A DNA stretch of 7,944 nt from Marinosulfonomonas sp. (GCA_026989405.1 JALSJL010000483.1:1-7944); one strand, 5' to 3'; positions 1 through 6,612 are shown, numbered from the stretch's first letter. The notes: generated by a model not told the origin, from the sequence alone. Program-made: numbers and translations.

Positions 1-639
1 TTCTTGCGGGTGCGGGTGGCTCATCATCCAGGCTGGCGTTGCGCCGGCGTTCTGGCGGGTCATGGCTTCGAGTTTTCGAAACATCGATATCTGCGGGTCG
101 GTTCCGATCCCGGACTTGGTGAGAAGGGCCGAGGCATAGGCGTCGGCCTCGTATTCGTCTTCGCGTGACAGACGTGCGGCCAGAAGGCTGGTCAGCAATC
201 CTGCGACCATGACACCAATGCCGGGCAGCAGGCGCGACAGGACCATGCCCAGTGCCGTGCGCAGGGCGTTTTGCCCGGAAAAATCGATCATCCGCCGGCG
301 CGAATGCCCAAGAGCCACATGGCCCAGCTCATGTGCAATGACGCTGGCCATTTCATCAGCGCTGACGTCGCCCGAGGTATACCGGTTGAAAAAGCCCCGC
401 GTGATGAAGATCCGCCCGTCCGGCGCCGCCAGCCCGTTGACCGGCTCTATCTCATAGATGTGAACGCGTATGCGCGGCAGGTCCAGTGCCTCTGCCATCC
501 GGTCGGTCAGGCGTTTGAGATCGGGGTCGGCCAGTTCGGTTGAACGGGTGTCCAGTTCCCTTGATGTGCGCCAGACCGAAAAGCGATACATGGCGATGCC
601 ATAGAGCAGGGCCAGCAGGATCGGGGTGAACTTCAACAT
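1..639 (-). CDS. M48-family zinc metallopeptidase, partial (C-terminus off the window)
   Basis: Reading the minus strand from the ATG at 637-639 gives 213 residues with no stop before the window edge, so the C-terminus is missing. The N-terminus (about residues 4-19) is hydrophobic, fitting a signal anchor or membrane segment. HELGH at residues 103-107 is the HExxH zinc motif, with Glu104 as the catalytic base. EYEAD at 162-166 supplies the usual third zinc ligand of M48 peptidases (Glu162). A second hydrophobic stretch, about 130-154, lies between them, and the visible end has the SHPHP sequence typical of the family (compare S/T-H-P in HtpX and BepA relatives). The predicted role is a membrane-associated or periplasmic protease in envelope protein quality control. 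It is last of the P450-membrane protein-DedA group, 50 bases after the DedA stop. AGGA lies only two bases before the ATG, so the start is likely but not certain. The family is clear; the substrate is unknown. Confidence 0.9.
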   Translation of the reverse strand, partial: MLKFTPILLALLYGIAMYRFSVWRTSRELDTRSTELADPDLKRLTDRMAEALDLPRIRVHIYEIEPVNGLAAPDGRIFITRGFFNRYTSGDVSADEMASVIAHELGHVALGHSRRRMIDFSGQNALRTALGMVLSRLLPGIGVMVAGLLTSLLAARLSREDEYEADAYASALLTKSGIGTDPQISMFRKLEAMTRQNAGATPAWMMSHPHPQE

Positions 640-689
640 GGTCCTGATATGGCGGCGCGTGCAGGGGCTGGCAAGGGGGAGCGGTGATT

Positions 690-1292
690 TCAGGGGCTGT
701 CGGCGTTTTCACGTCCGGATCTGAGAACATACCGACCAAGCACGAGCGCAACCGCGCCGGCGGCCAGAAAGCCCGAAATGTTGCCGGCAATGTCGGCGAC
801 CATTTCGATCTGTGTCGAAAAGAAGTAGCCAAGGCCGGTATAGGTCGTGACCCAGACCACTTCGCCGGCCGCCGCCCAGAGGGTGAAACTGCTCCAGGAC
901 AGGCCGGTGGCTCCGCCGATGAAATTGATGTAGGGGCCAAGTGGGCTGAGCAGCCAGCGCGACAAGAACACGCCGATTGCGCCGCGGCGTGCCGCGAAGG
1001 CGCGGGCCTTTTCCATCAGGGCGCGCCTCTGATCGGACCCGCGTTCCATTTTTTCGAGCCAGCGCTGTCCCTTTCGCCCGATGGCAAAGCCGGTCTGGTC
1101 GCCGGCCACAGCGCCGGCATAGGCCGCCGTTCCGGTTGCGGCAAGCGACAGGTCGCCCGACGCGGCGAAGGCGCCGCCGGCCACCATCAGAAGCGACGAC
1201 GGCACCGGGATCGCGAGACAGCTGAGAAAGGTCACGGCCGCAATCAGCCAAAGCCCATAGGTCGGCACCAGAGACATGAGTGTTTCGGTCAT
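690..1292 (-). CDS. DedA-family (VTT/SNARE-associated domain) integral membrane protein
   Basis: A 200-residue hydrophobic protein of usual DedA length. It has membrane segments near residues 13-45 (re-entrant-like, containing IPVPSS), 50-72, 137-160 and 168-190. Family hallmarks are the GDQTGFAIGR stretch at 64-73, with Asp65 in the position of a conserved acid, and the FLSRW motif at 109-113 followed by a Gly-rich INFIGGATG segment. DedA proteins are inner-membrane proteins. Several are implicated in undecaprenyl-phosphate or phospholipid flipping, and in proton-dependent drug and pH tolerance. The second arginine of the usual F-x-x-R-F-x-P-x-x-R loop is not present; the sequence reads SRW then LLSPLGPY. 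Its ATG overlaps the stop of the upstream small membrane gene (ATGA at 1289-1292), implying translational coupling. The lipid or ion handled cannot be read from the sequence. Confidence 0.88.
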   Translation of the reverse strand: MTETLMSLVPTYGLWLIAAVTFLSCLAIPVPSSLLMVAGGAFAASGDLSLAATGTAAYAGAVAGDQTGFAIGRKGQRWLEKMERGSDQRRALMEKARAFAARRGAIGVFLSRWLLSPLGPYINFIGGATGLSWSSFTLWAAAGEVVWVTTYTGLGYFFSTQIEMVADIAGNISGFLAAGAVALVLGRYVLRSGRENADSP

Positions 1293-1639
1293 TGTGTCCG
1301 GCTTCTGTATTGTTGCGCCGCGGCGACGATCCTGGCTTCCAGTTCCTGAACCGGGACACCTTTGGCGCGCGCGATTTCCTCGATTGTCAGACGGCGACCG
1401 GGCATCCCCTCAAGGCCGAGGGCGCTCAGGATGATGTCGTCGGGCAGATGCCATGAACGGGCGATATACCGGGGAGTCATCCAGGTCTCGAGTCTTTGGT
1501 CGCGGTGGTCCGGGTCGGACCAGTAGACGACAAAAACCACGCTCCGGACGGCAAACATCAGCGCCAGAAATACCGCAAACACAAAGGCGGCGGTCATCAT
1601 CCTGTTGCGCCGCCAGGCGAGTTTCAGTCTGCTCAGCAT
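1289..1639 (-). CDS. Small single-pass membrane protein of unknown function
   Basis: I do not recognise this 116-residue protein. The N-terminus is basic (RLKLAWRRNR). One strong membrane helix spans about residues 15-39, followed by a soluble domain. Residues 62-110 look helical, and the LTIEEIARAKGVPVQELEAR stretch (84-103) resembles a helix-turn-helix or small helical-bundle repeat. Positive-inside reasoning puts the N-terminus in the cytoplasm and the soluble domain outside, which argues against DNA binding. I chose the ATG at 1637-1639 rather than an in-frame ATG 16 codons upstream (1687), because it overlaps the P450 stop (ATGCTGA at 1633-1639). The upstream start would add a segment lying inside the P450 gene. 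The stop overlaps the DedA start by four bases. The gene is therefore locked between a P450 and a DedA gene and may work with one of them at the membrane. Confidence 0.82.
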   Translation of the reverse strand: MLSRLKLAWRRNRMMTAAFVFAVFLALMFAVRSVVFVVYWSDPDHRDQRLETWMTPRYIARSWHLPDDIILSALGLEGMPGRRLTIEEIARAKGVPVQELEARIVAAAQQYRSRTQ

Positions 1640-2802
1640 GAACTGTCCCACCCAACCGGTAGCGAAACCGGACCTCGAAATGCCCAACCTTCAAACCGGA
1701 CCGGCCCGGAGCATTCAAGGCCCGGCAACTGTTCGAAAAGTTGCGGCAGCGCCACCTCGCAGATCAGCGCGCGCGAGGCAGCGGCCCCGGCGCAGAAATG
1801 TGGACCCGCCCCGAAAGACAGCGCCTTGCGCGCATCGTTTGACATGTCAAACCGGTCCGGGTTGTGAAAGTGAGCCGGATCGCGATTGGCAATGCCATAC
1901 ATGAAAAACACCCGATCGCCGATGTCGAAGGTGACCCCGTTTACCGTGTCTGCGCGCCTGACCTGACGCGGCGACATGCCGATCGGGGCCATCCAGCGTG
2001 CGTATTCCTCGAACGCCTGTTGCCATGTGGCCTTGCCGTCGCGGATCTGTTGCAACTGGTCCGGGTTTTGCAACAGCGCCCAGACCGTGCCGGCAATGGC
2101 ATCTCGCGGCTCGTTCTGGCCGCCCGAAATCGCCAGTTTGATATTTGCGCGAAGGCTGTCCTCGGGCATGTCGGCCTGAAGCTGAACCGATAGCAGGGAC
2201 AGGTCCGGGTTCGCCTTTTTTTCCGGGATCATCCGGGTGATATGGTCATCGATCAACGCCGTCGCCGCCCGGCAGCGCGCCTCGGTGTCCGGGTCATTTG
2301 CATAGTTGGCAATGCCGTCGATCATTCCCTGGCTGGCGCGGTCCATTTCCAGGGCGCTCATGCTGGACAGGCCGGTGATGATGCGCAGGGCTTCGCCGGA
2401 AAGCAACAGGGCATAATCCGCCACCAGATCGGCGGCGCCGGTCGGGGCGAGGCGTTCGAGAATATCCTGCGCGGCCAGACGGAACTGGCGGAGCCACTGG
2501 TCGCGCACGGTGCGCGGGGAAAAGGCGGGGAAGGTGTCGCGGCGTTCGGCCTGATGCGCCTTGCCGTCCTTGCGCATCATGTTCTGCCCCATCAGCCTGG
2601 TCATCAACCCGTCCGGCTGGTCGGACGAAAACACGTCAACGCGTTTTTCCTGTTCGAAAATATCATCGCGCCGGGTGAACAGTGTTGCGCCAAGCTCTGG
2701 CACGAAGGCAACCGGCGTTTCGGCCTGCATGCGTGAAAGGACGGGGTAGGGGTCGGCGTGAAAGGCGACCGGGTCGATCTGGATTACAGGTGCGTCAGAC
2801 AT
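1633..2802 (-). CDS. Cytochrome P450, bacterial soluble class, with atypical I-helix
   Basis: A 389-residue protein of normal length for a soluble bacterial P450, with no membrane anchor. Visible motifs in order are: HxxxR of the C-helix (His83, Arg87); the I-helix segment SGGQNEPRD (226-234); ExxR of the K-helix (Glu266, Arg269); and the heme loop FGAGPHFCAG (330-339), with Cys337 as the axial thiolate. It should be a cytoplasmic heme monooxygenase needing two electrons from a ferredoxin/reductase or similar partner, none of which is encoded in the window. In the I-helix the usual acid-alcohol pair (Asp/Glu-Thr) that protonates the bound oxygen is replaced by Gln229-Asn230. The substrate is unknown. 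The start (ATG at 2800-2802) gives a standard N-terminus, and a candidate promoter lies just upstream. It is first in an overlapping run with a small membrane protein, DedA and M48 genes. Confidence 0.95.
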   Translation of the reverse strand: MSDAPVIQIDPVAFHADPYPVLSRMQAETPVAFVPELGATLFTRRDDIFEQEKRVDVFSSDQPDGLMTRLMGQNMMRKDGKAHQAERRDTFPAFSPRTVRDQWLRQFRLAAQDILERLAPTGAADLVADYALLLSGEALRIITGLSSMSALEMDRASQGMIDGIANYANDPDTEARCRAATALIDDHITRMIPEKKANPDLSLLSVQLQADMPEDSLRANIKLAISGGQNEPRDAIAGTVWALLQNPDQLQQIRDGKATWQQAFEEYARWMAPIGMSPRQVRRADTVNGVTFDIGDRVFFMYGIANRDPAHFHNPDRFDMSNDARKALSFGAGPHFCAGAAASRALICEVALPQLFEQLPGLECSGPVRFEGWAFRGPVSLPVGWDSSC

Positions 2803-2828
2803 GGGGGCTTTCGGTTTCTTTCAGGGTC

Positions 2829-2857
2829 AATACAGTCGATGCCCGGCGCCAGGGCAA
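2829..2857 (-). promoter_or_regulatory. Candidate sigma-70 promoter for the P450 operon
   Basis: On the minus strand a -35-like TTGCCC (2852-2857) and a -10-like TGTATT (2829-2834) are separated by exactly 17 bases. Transcription would start near 2822, leaving a leader of about 20 bases before the P450 ATG. The match is moderate (TTG conserved in the -35, four of six in the -10), and short motifs arise by chance. The P450 could instead be reached by read-through from the VWA gene, because no intrinsic terminator is visible in the 151-base gap. Confidence 0.38.
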
Positions 2858-2906
2858 GAGAAATTGCCGCCAAACGGGCGCTCATCGCGTCCTGCGGCCG
2901 CTCTTC

Positions 2907-2922
2907 GCTGGCCGGGGCCAGC
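2907..2922. repeat. GC-rich perfect hairpin in the VWA-P450 gap
   Basis: GCTGGC (2907-2912) and GCCAGC (2917-2922) form a six-base-pair inverted repeat with a four-base loop. On either strand no T-run follows, so it does not look like an intrinsic terminator. It lies between the VWA stop and the P450 promoter candidate. It could be a pause site, an RNA-stability element or chance in GC-rich DNA. Confidence 0.4.
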
Positions 2923-2953
2923 CAGGCGCCGCACGGGGCCGGCGCGGCACGGC

Positions 2954-4141
2954 TTAGCGCCCGAGCAGTTTCATCCCGCTTTCGATGCCCGCGAGCGTCA
3001 TCGGCACCATGCGTTCGGGGCCGATGATCTGCCGGATCATGCCGACCGACTGGGTGTGGGGCCAGAAGCGTTCTTCCATCGGGTTGAGCCACAGGTTGTC
3101 GGGCCATTGTTCGAAGGCGCGGCGCAGCCAGACCTCGCCGGCTTCCTCGTTCATGTGTTCATTGGCGCCGCCCGGATAGGCGATTTCATAGGGGCTCATG
3201 GCGGCATCGCCCACGAAGATGCACTTGTAATCCGACCCGTAGGTGCGCAGCACCTCCCATGTGGGAGTCTGGTCGCGCCAGCGCCGTGCATTGTCGCGCC
3301 AGACGCCTTCATACAGGCAATTGTGAAAGTAGAAATACTCCATGTGCTTGAATTCGCTGCGCGCCGCCGAGAACAGCTCTTCCACGATCCTGACATAGGG
3401 GTCCATCGAGCCGCCGACATCGAGAAACAGAAGCACCTTTACGGCATTGCGCCGTTCCGGGCGGGTTTTCACGTCGAGATAGCCGTGTTCGGCGGTGGCG
3501 CGAATGGTGCCGTCGAGGTCCAGCTCTTCTTCGGCGCCATCGCGTGCCCAGTTGCGCAGGCGTTTCAGGGCAACCTTGATGTTGCGTGTGCCCAGTTCCA
3601 CCGAGTCATCCAGATTGCGAAACTCGCGCTTGTCCCAGACCTTCACCGCGCGCTGGTGCCGGCTTTCGGTCTGGCCGATGCGCACCCCTTCCGGGTTGTA
3701 GCCGTAGGCGCCAAAAGGCGAGGTGCCGGCGGTGCCGATCCACTTGTTGCCGCCCTGGTGGCGCCCCTTCTGTTCTTCCAGCCGTTTCTTGAGCGTGTCC
3801 ATCAGCTTGTCAAAGCCGCCAAGCGCCTCGATCTCGGCCATTTCTTCCGGGCTCAGCATTTTCTCAGCCTGTTTGCGCAGCCAGTCATGCGGCAGGTCAA
3901 CCGCCTCCAGCACCTGTTCCATGCTGATCTTTTCCAGACCGTCAAAACTGGCGGCAAAGGCGCGGTCGAACTTGTCGAGATGGCGCTCGTCTTTCACCAT
4001 CGCACTGCGCGCAAGATAGTAGAAGCCCTCGATGTCATAGGTTACAAGCCCCGCGGCCATCGCTTCAAGAAAGGTCAGGTATTCGCGCAATGATACCGGG
4101 ATGCCCGCGTGGCGGAGGTTCTGGAAGAAGGGCAGGAACAT
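2954..4141 (-). CDS. CoxE-like von Willebrand factor A (VWA) domain protein, partner of the MoxR ATPase
   Basis: A 395-residue protein. The N-terminal part (about 1-230) is helical and charged, without membrane segments. It includes the LSPEEMAEIEALGG region (96-109) and a GYNPEGVRIG loop (147-156) typical of CoxE-like proteins. The VWA domain follows: the strand VKVLLFLDVGGSMDPY (234-249) carries the metal-binding MIDAS motif as Asp241-x-Gly243-x-Ser245, and GDAAMSPYEI (311-320) is a later acidic loop. The C-terminus has the WPHTQSVGMIRQII segment (360-373) often seen in the group. VWA proteins of this kind act with MoxR AAA+ ATPases, binding a metal-dependent target so that the ATPase can remodel or activate it. 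The gene ends the moxR unit, starting 7 bases after the small membrane gene with AGG just upstream. The cellular target is not evident from the sequence. Confidence 0.93.
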   Translation of the reverse strand: MFLPFFQNLRHAGIPVSLREYLTFLEAMAAGLVTYDIEGFYYLARSAMVKDERHLDKFDRAFAASFDGLEKISMEQVLEAVDLPHDWLRKQAEKMLSPEEMAEIEALGGFDKLMDTLKKRLEEQKGRHQGGNKWIGTAGTSPFGAYGYNPEGVRIGQTESRHQRAVKVWDKREFRNLDDSVELGTRNIKVALKRLRNWARDGAEEELDLDGTIRATAEHGYLDVKTRPERRNAVKVLLFLDVGGSMDPYVRIVEELFSAARSEFKHMEYFYFHNCLYEGVWRDNARRWRDQTPTWEVLRTYGSDYKCIFVGDAAMSPYEIAYPGGANEHMNEEAGEVWLRRAFEQWPDNLWLNPMEERFWPHTQSVGMIRQIIGPERMVPMTLAGIESGMKLLGR

Positions 4142-4148
4142 CGCCTGT

Positions 4149-4313
4149 TCAGACCAGACGGTCCAGGTAGATGGTTAGAAACACGCCAATCACGGCAAAA
4201 ATCAACGCGAAAATCGCGCCATACTGTGCCATGTCCAGGCGGTTGCCATTCCTGCGGCGCGCGCGCCACACGCCAAATGCGGCGCCCAAAAGGGCGAAAA
4301 CGATGACGATCAC
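4149..4313 (-). CDS. 54-residue two-helix membrane protein, GTG start
   Basis: This small gene is easily missed because it is short and starts with GTG (4311-4313). It encodes 54 residues. Helix 1 is about residues 2-16 (IVIVFALLGAAFGVW), then a basic loop RARRRNGNR (17-25), then helix 2 about 31-50, ending in LDRLV. The positive-inside rule puts the loop in the cytoplasm and both ends in the periplasm. Support for reality: an AGGAG Shine-Dalgarno nine bases before GTG, a GTGA overlap with the DUF2927 stop, and a stop only 7 bases before the VWA start, so it exactly fills the gap. I do not recognise a named family. Placed between a lipoprotein and a VWA protein, it could anchor or couple the MoxR/VWA pair at the inner membrane; that is inference. 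Confidence 0.82.
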   Translation of the reverse strand: MIVIVFALLGAAFGVWRARRRNGNRLDMAQYGAIFALIFAVIGVFLTIYLDRLV

Positions 4314-5740
4314 TGTAGGCTTCTCCTTTTCCGGGGGGGCGACAGCGCGGCGATCTCGGCCAGACGTTGCCGAATTTCCGAAACGCTGCCCATGCCATAG
4401 CGTGCCCAGCCAAGCGCGTCGAGGCGCACGATTTCGGCCTCTCCGCTGCGCCCCATGGCATCGAGCGATTGGGCCTTGAGCATGAGAAGCGTCGAAAGCA
4501 GGCTTGCGTTTTCCGCCCGCAGAGCGACCGGGCTGTTTGCGTCCGCGATGCGAATGGCCTCTCTCGGGTTGCCGGATGACAGGGCATGCGCCGCACCCTG
4601 AACCGCCACATGGGCGGCGTGAATGCGGGTTTCCGGGTCAGCGAGAAAGACCGCTTCGGCCTGCGAAAACGAGGCCAGCGCCAGCCCGGAATCGCGGTTC
4701 AGCACCAACCGGCCGAAGGCATAGAGGCTGAAACCGAGCCGGTTGTCGTTCCAGCCCATCTCACGCGCGATCCGCACCGCCCGACGGGCCGCCGCGACCT
4801 GCTGGGGGCCGGGCCGCGGGTTGCCGAGCGCGGTCTCGATTTCCCTTATCCAGATGCGTGGCGTGGGTGGCAAGGCAGGTGGATCAGGCAGTGCCTGGCC
4901 GGCGGGGTTGAGGCGCGCCAGTATCTCGGGCAGGCGGGCGGCCACCGTTTCGGGCGTCATGCCGCTGGCCAGGGACGGATCGTAAAAGGCGCGCAGCACC
5001 AGCATGTCAAAGCCGGTCAGAACCGTGCGGAAATTGTCGTCGTTGAAAATGGAATCGCGCAGTTCGTAAAGGTCGTTCACCGGCCCCAGGCCCTGGGCGA
5101 TCTCTTCGTGCAGGCAATCCCGGATTTCCTGCGGGGCGATGTCTGCGGGGATGAATACCGTGATCAGCGACCTTCGTGTCAGGGCCGTCCAGTCGCGTTC
5201 GGCCAGGGCGCTCCGGGACAGGTATTCGCGCCAGCTTTCGACGCCGGGGGTGACAAAGCAGGCCGCGTTCGGGACGGCGCGGTGCAGGGCGCGCCTGGGC
5301 AGGTATTCGACGGTGATGTTGGCGCGCTGAGCCGATGGAACGCGCGTGATCGCGATGCCGGCCTCCTGGCGCAGACGGCGCAACAGGATTGCAAGGTCGC
5401 GCTCGCTGGCGGGGCCGGGTTTGAGGCCGGTGGTGCGTAACGTGATCGGCCCTTCGAACCGGCTCAGGACCGGTAGGCTGCGCCCGCTTTCAAGCTGGAA
5501 TGCCAGGCGCATGAAGTCCCGGGCGACCGACGCATTTGAGCGCCCGGGGCGCGGGGCAGGCGCCCCCGGGGGCAGTTTCATCGCCGGCAAGGCGAGCGCG
5601 CTGACAGAAACGCCGGCCGTTGGGGGCGCTGTGCCGGGAACTGTTGCGCAGGCGGTCAGTGCCAGCGCCCATAACACGGAACCAAGCCCGCGCCCGAGTG
5701 TGCGCCATGGCGGTTGGGCGACCGGACCTGCCAAGTTCAA
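4310..5740 (-). CDS. DUF2927-domain lipoprotein, TTG start
   Basis: A 476-residue predicted lipoprotein. The N-terminus has a short basic region, a hydrophobic core (about 19-30) and the lipobox LTAC, with Cys31 the expected lipidation site. The next residue is Ala, so inner-membrane retention is not signalled. A Pro-rich linker (52-66) follows, then the DUF2927 region (about 70-265) with the signature FIPADIAPQEIRDC, HEEIAQGLGPVND (211-223) and FNDDNFRTVLTGFDMLVLRA. Cys161 and Cys209 could form a disulfide in the periplasm. The C-terminal part (about 310-460) is Ala-rich and helical, TPR-like. The start is TTG at 5738-5740, overlapping the MoxR stop as TTGA. A stop lies ten codons upstream in frame with no ATG or GTG between, and the next ATG would delete the signal peptide. 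The biochemical function of DUF2927 is unknown to me. Confidence 0.88.
   Translation of the reverse strand: MNLAGPVAQPPWRTLGRGLGSVLWALALTACATVPGTAPPTAGVSVSALALPAMKLPPGAPAPRPGRSNASVARDFMRLAFQLESGRSLPVLSRFEGPITLRTTGLKPGPASERDLAILLRRLRQEAGIAITRVPSAQRANITVEYLPRRALHRAVPNAACFVTPGVESWREYLSRSALAERDWTALTRRSLITVFIPADIAPQEIRDCLHEEIAQGLGPVNDLYELRDSIFNDDNFRTVLTGFDMLVLRAFYDPSLASGMTPETVAARLPEILARLNPAGQALPDPPALPPTPRIWIREIETALGNPRPGPQQVAAARRAVRIAREMGWNDNRLGFSLYAFGRLVLNRDSGLALASFSQAEAVFLADPETRIHAAHVAVQGAAHALSSGNPREAIRIADANSPVALRAENASLLSTLLMLKAQSLDAMGRSGEAEIVRLDALGWARYGMGSVSEIRQRLAEIAALSPPRKRRSLQ
4323..4327 (-). promoter_or_regulatory. Shine-Dalgarno deciding the GTG start of the 54-residue protein
   Basis: AGGAG on the minus strand lies nine bases upstream of GTG (4311-4313), inside the last codons of the DUF2927 gene. 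With the GTGA overlap it indicates coupled or independent re-initiation at this GTG. There is no ATG start in this frame at the beginning of the open stretch. Confidence 0.7.
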
Positions 5741-6582
5741 CGCTGCCCGCGGGCCATGAAGGCCAGGCGTTCAAACAGGTGAACGTCCTGCTCGTTCTTC
5801 AGCAGCGCGCCATGGAGCCTGGGCAAGAGCGACCCGCCCTCGCGTTTCAGGTCTTCGGCATCCAGATCCTCGGCCAACAGCAGTTTTAGCCAGTCCAGCA
5901 CCTCGCTCGTCGACGGTTTTTTCTTCAGCCCGGCCTGTTCGCGTATCTCGTAGAACTGGGTCAGAGCCGTGACCAGCAGCCGGTCCTTTATGCCGGGGTG
6001 GTGCACTTCGACAATCTTGCGCATCGTGTCCATGTCGGGAAACCGGATGTAGTGAAAAAAACAGCGGCGCAGGAACGCATCGGGCAGCTCTTTTTCGTTG
6101 TTGGACGTGATGATGACGATGGGGCGCACGGTTGCGCGCACTGTCTCACCGGTTTCGTAGACGTGAAACTCCATCCGGTCGAGTTCCTGCAGCAGGTCGT
6201 TGGGAAACTCGATATCGGCCTTGTCGATCTCGTCGATCAGCAAGACGACCTTTTCGCCGGCATCAAAGGCTTCCCACAGTTTGCCCTTGCGGATGTAGTT
6301 TTTCACATCGCTGACGCGCGGGTCACCCAACTGGCTGTCGCGCAGGCGGCTGACGGCATCGTATTCATACAGGCCCTGCTGGGCCTTGGTGGTGGATTTT
6401 ATGTGCCATTCGATCATCGGCAGGTCCAGAGCCTGCGCAACCTGGCGGGCCAGTTCGGTCTTGCCGGTTCCGGGTTCGCCCTTGACCAGCAGGGGACGTT
6501 CGAGTGTAACCGCCGCGTTCACTGCAACCTTGAGGTCATCAGTCGCGACGTAGCTTTCGGTGCCTGTGAATTTCATGGACAT
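5737..6582 (-). CDS. MoxR-family AAA+ ATPase
   Basis: A 281-residue compact AAA+ protein. Walker A is GEPGTGKT (35-42), Walker B is LLIDEID (114-120), sensor 1 is around TSNN (159-162), and Arg172/Arg173 in LRRC are arginine-finger candidates. PSTSEVLDW (223-231) corresponds to the helical lid/sensor 2 region. The length and lack of extra domains fit the small MoxR subfamilies that are paired with CoxE-like VWA genes; I did not assign the exact subfamily. MoxR ATPases act as cytoplasmic chaperones that assemble, activate or insert cofactors into partner complexes. The gene heads the minus-strand unit and is coupled to the lipoprotein by a TTGA overlap. ATG at 6580-6582 is used here; a second in-frame ATG two codons later (6574-6576) is equally possible, since neither has a strong Shine-Dalgarno. 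Confidence 0.95.
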   Translation of the reverse strand: MSMKFTGTESYVATDDLKVAVNAAVTLERPLLVKGEPGTGKTELARQVAQALDLPMIEWHIKSTTKAQQGLYEYDAVSRLRDSQLGDPRVSDVKNYIRKGKLWEAFDAGEKVVLLIDEIDKADIEFPNDLLQELDRMEFHVYETGETVRATVRPIVIITSNNEKELPDAFLRRCFFHYIRFPDMDTMRKIVEVHHPGIKDRLLVTALTQFYEIREQAGLKKKPSTSEVLDWLKLLLAEDLDAEDLKREGGSLLPRLHGALLKNEQDVHLFERLAFMARGQR

Positions 6583-6612
6583 TTCAACTTTTTGTGCTGC
6601 TTTGTTCAGGCA

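Noticed and set aside
684..1349. Plus- and minus-strand alternative frames across the DedA gene (up to 221 codons)
   Set aside because: Only the minus-strand frame at 690-1292 gives membrane helices and DedA motifs; the others are shadows of it.
2784..2881. Possible short leader peptide on the minus strand overlapping the P450 start (about 33 codons)
   Set aside because: No Shine-Dalgarno was seen, the candidate promoter lies inside it, and it overlaps the P450 start in another frame, so it is probably chance.
2907..2922. Hairpin considered as a terminator for the VWA gene
   Set aside because: There is no T-run after the stem on either strand, so it was kept only as an inverted repeat.
2801..4093. 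A 430-codon plus-strand open frame opposite the VWA gene, longer than the VWA gene itself
   Set aside because: It has no recognisable domain, is rich in Ala/Arg/Phe/His as expected of the antisense of a high-GC gene, and lies over a minus-strand gene with clear VWA motifs and operon spacing.
4586..5440. A 284-codon plus-strand open frame opposite the DUF2927 gene
   Set aside because: Low-complexity Gly/Arg/Gln/Ala composition and no motif. The opposite strand encodes the DUF2927 signature and lipobox.
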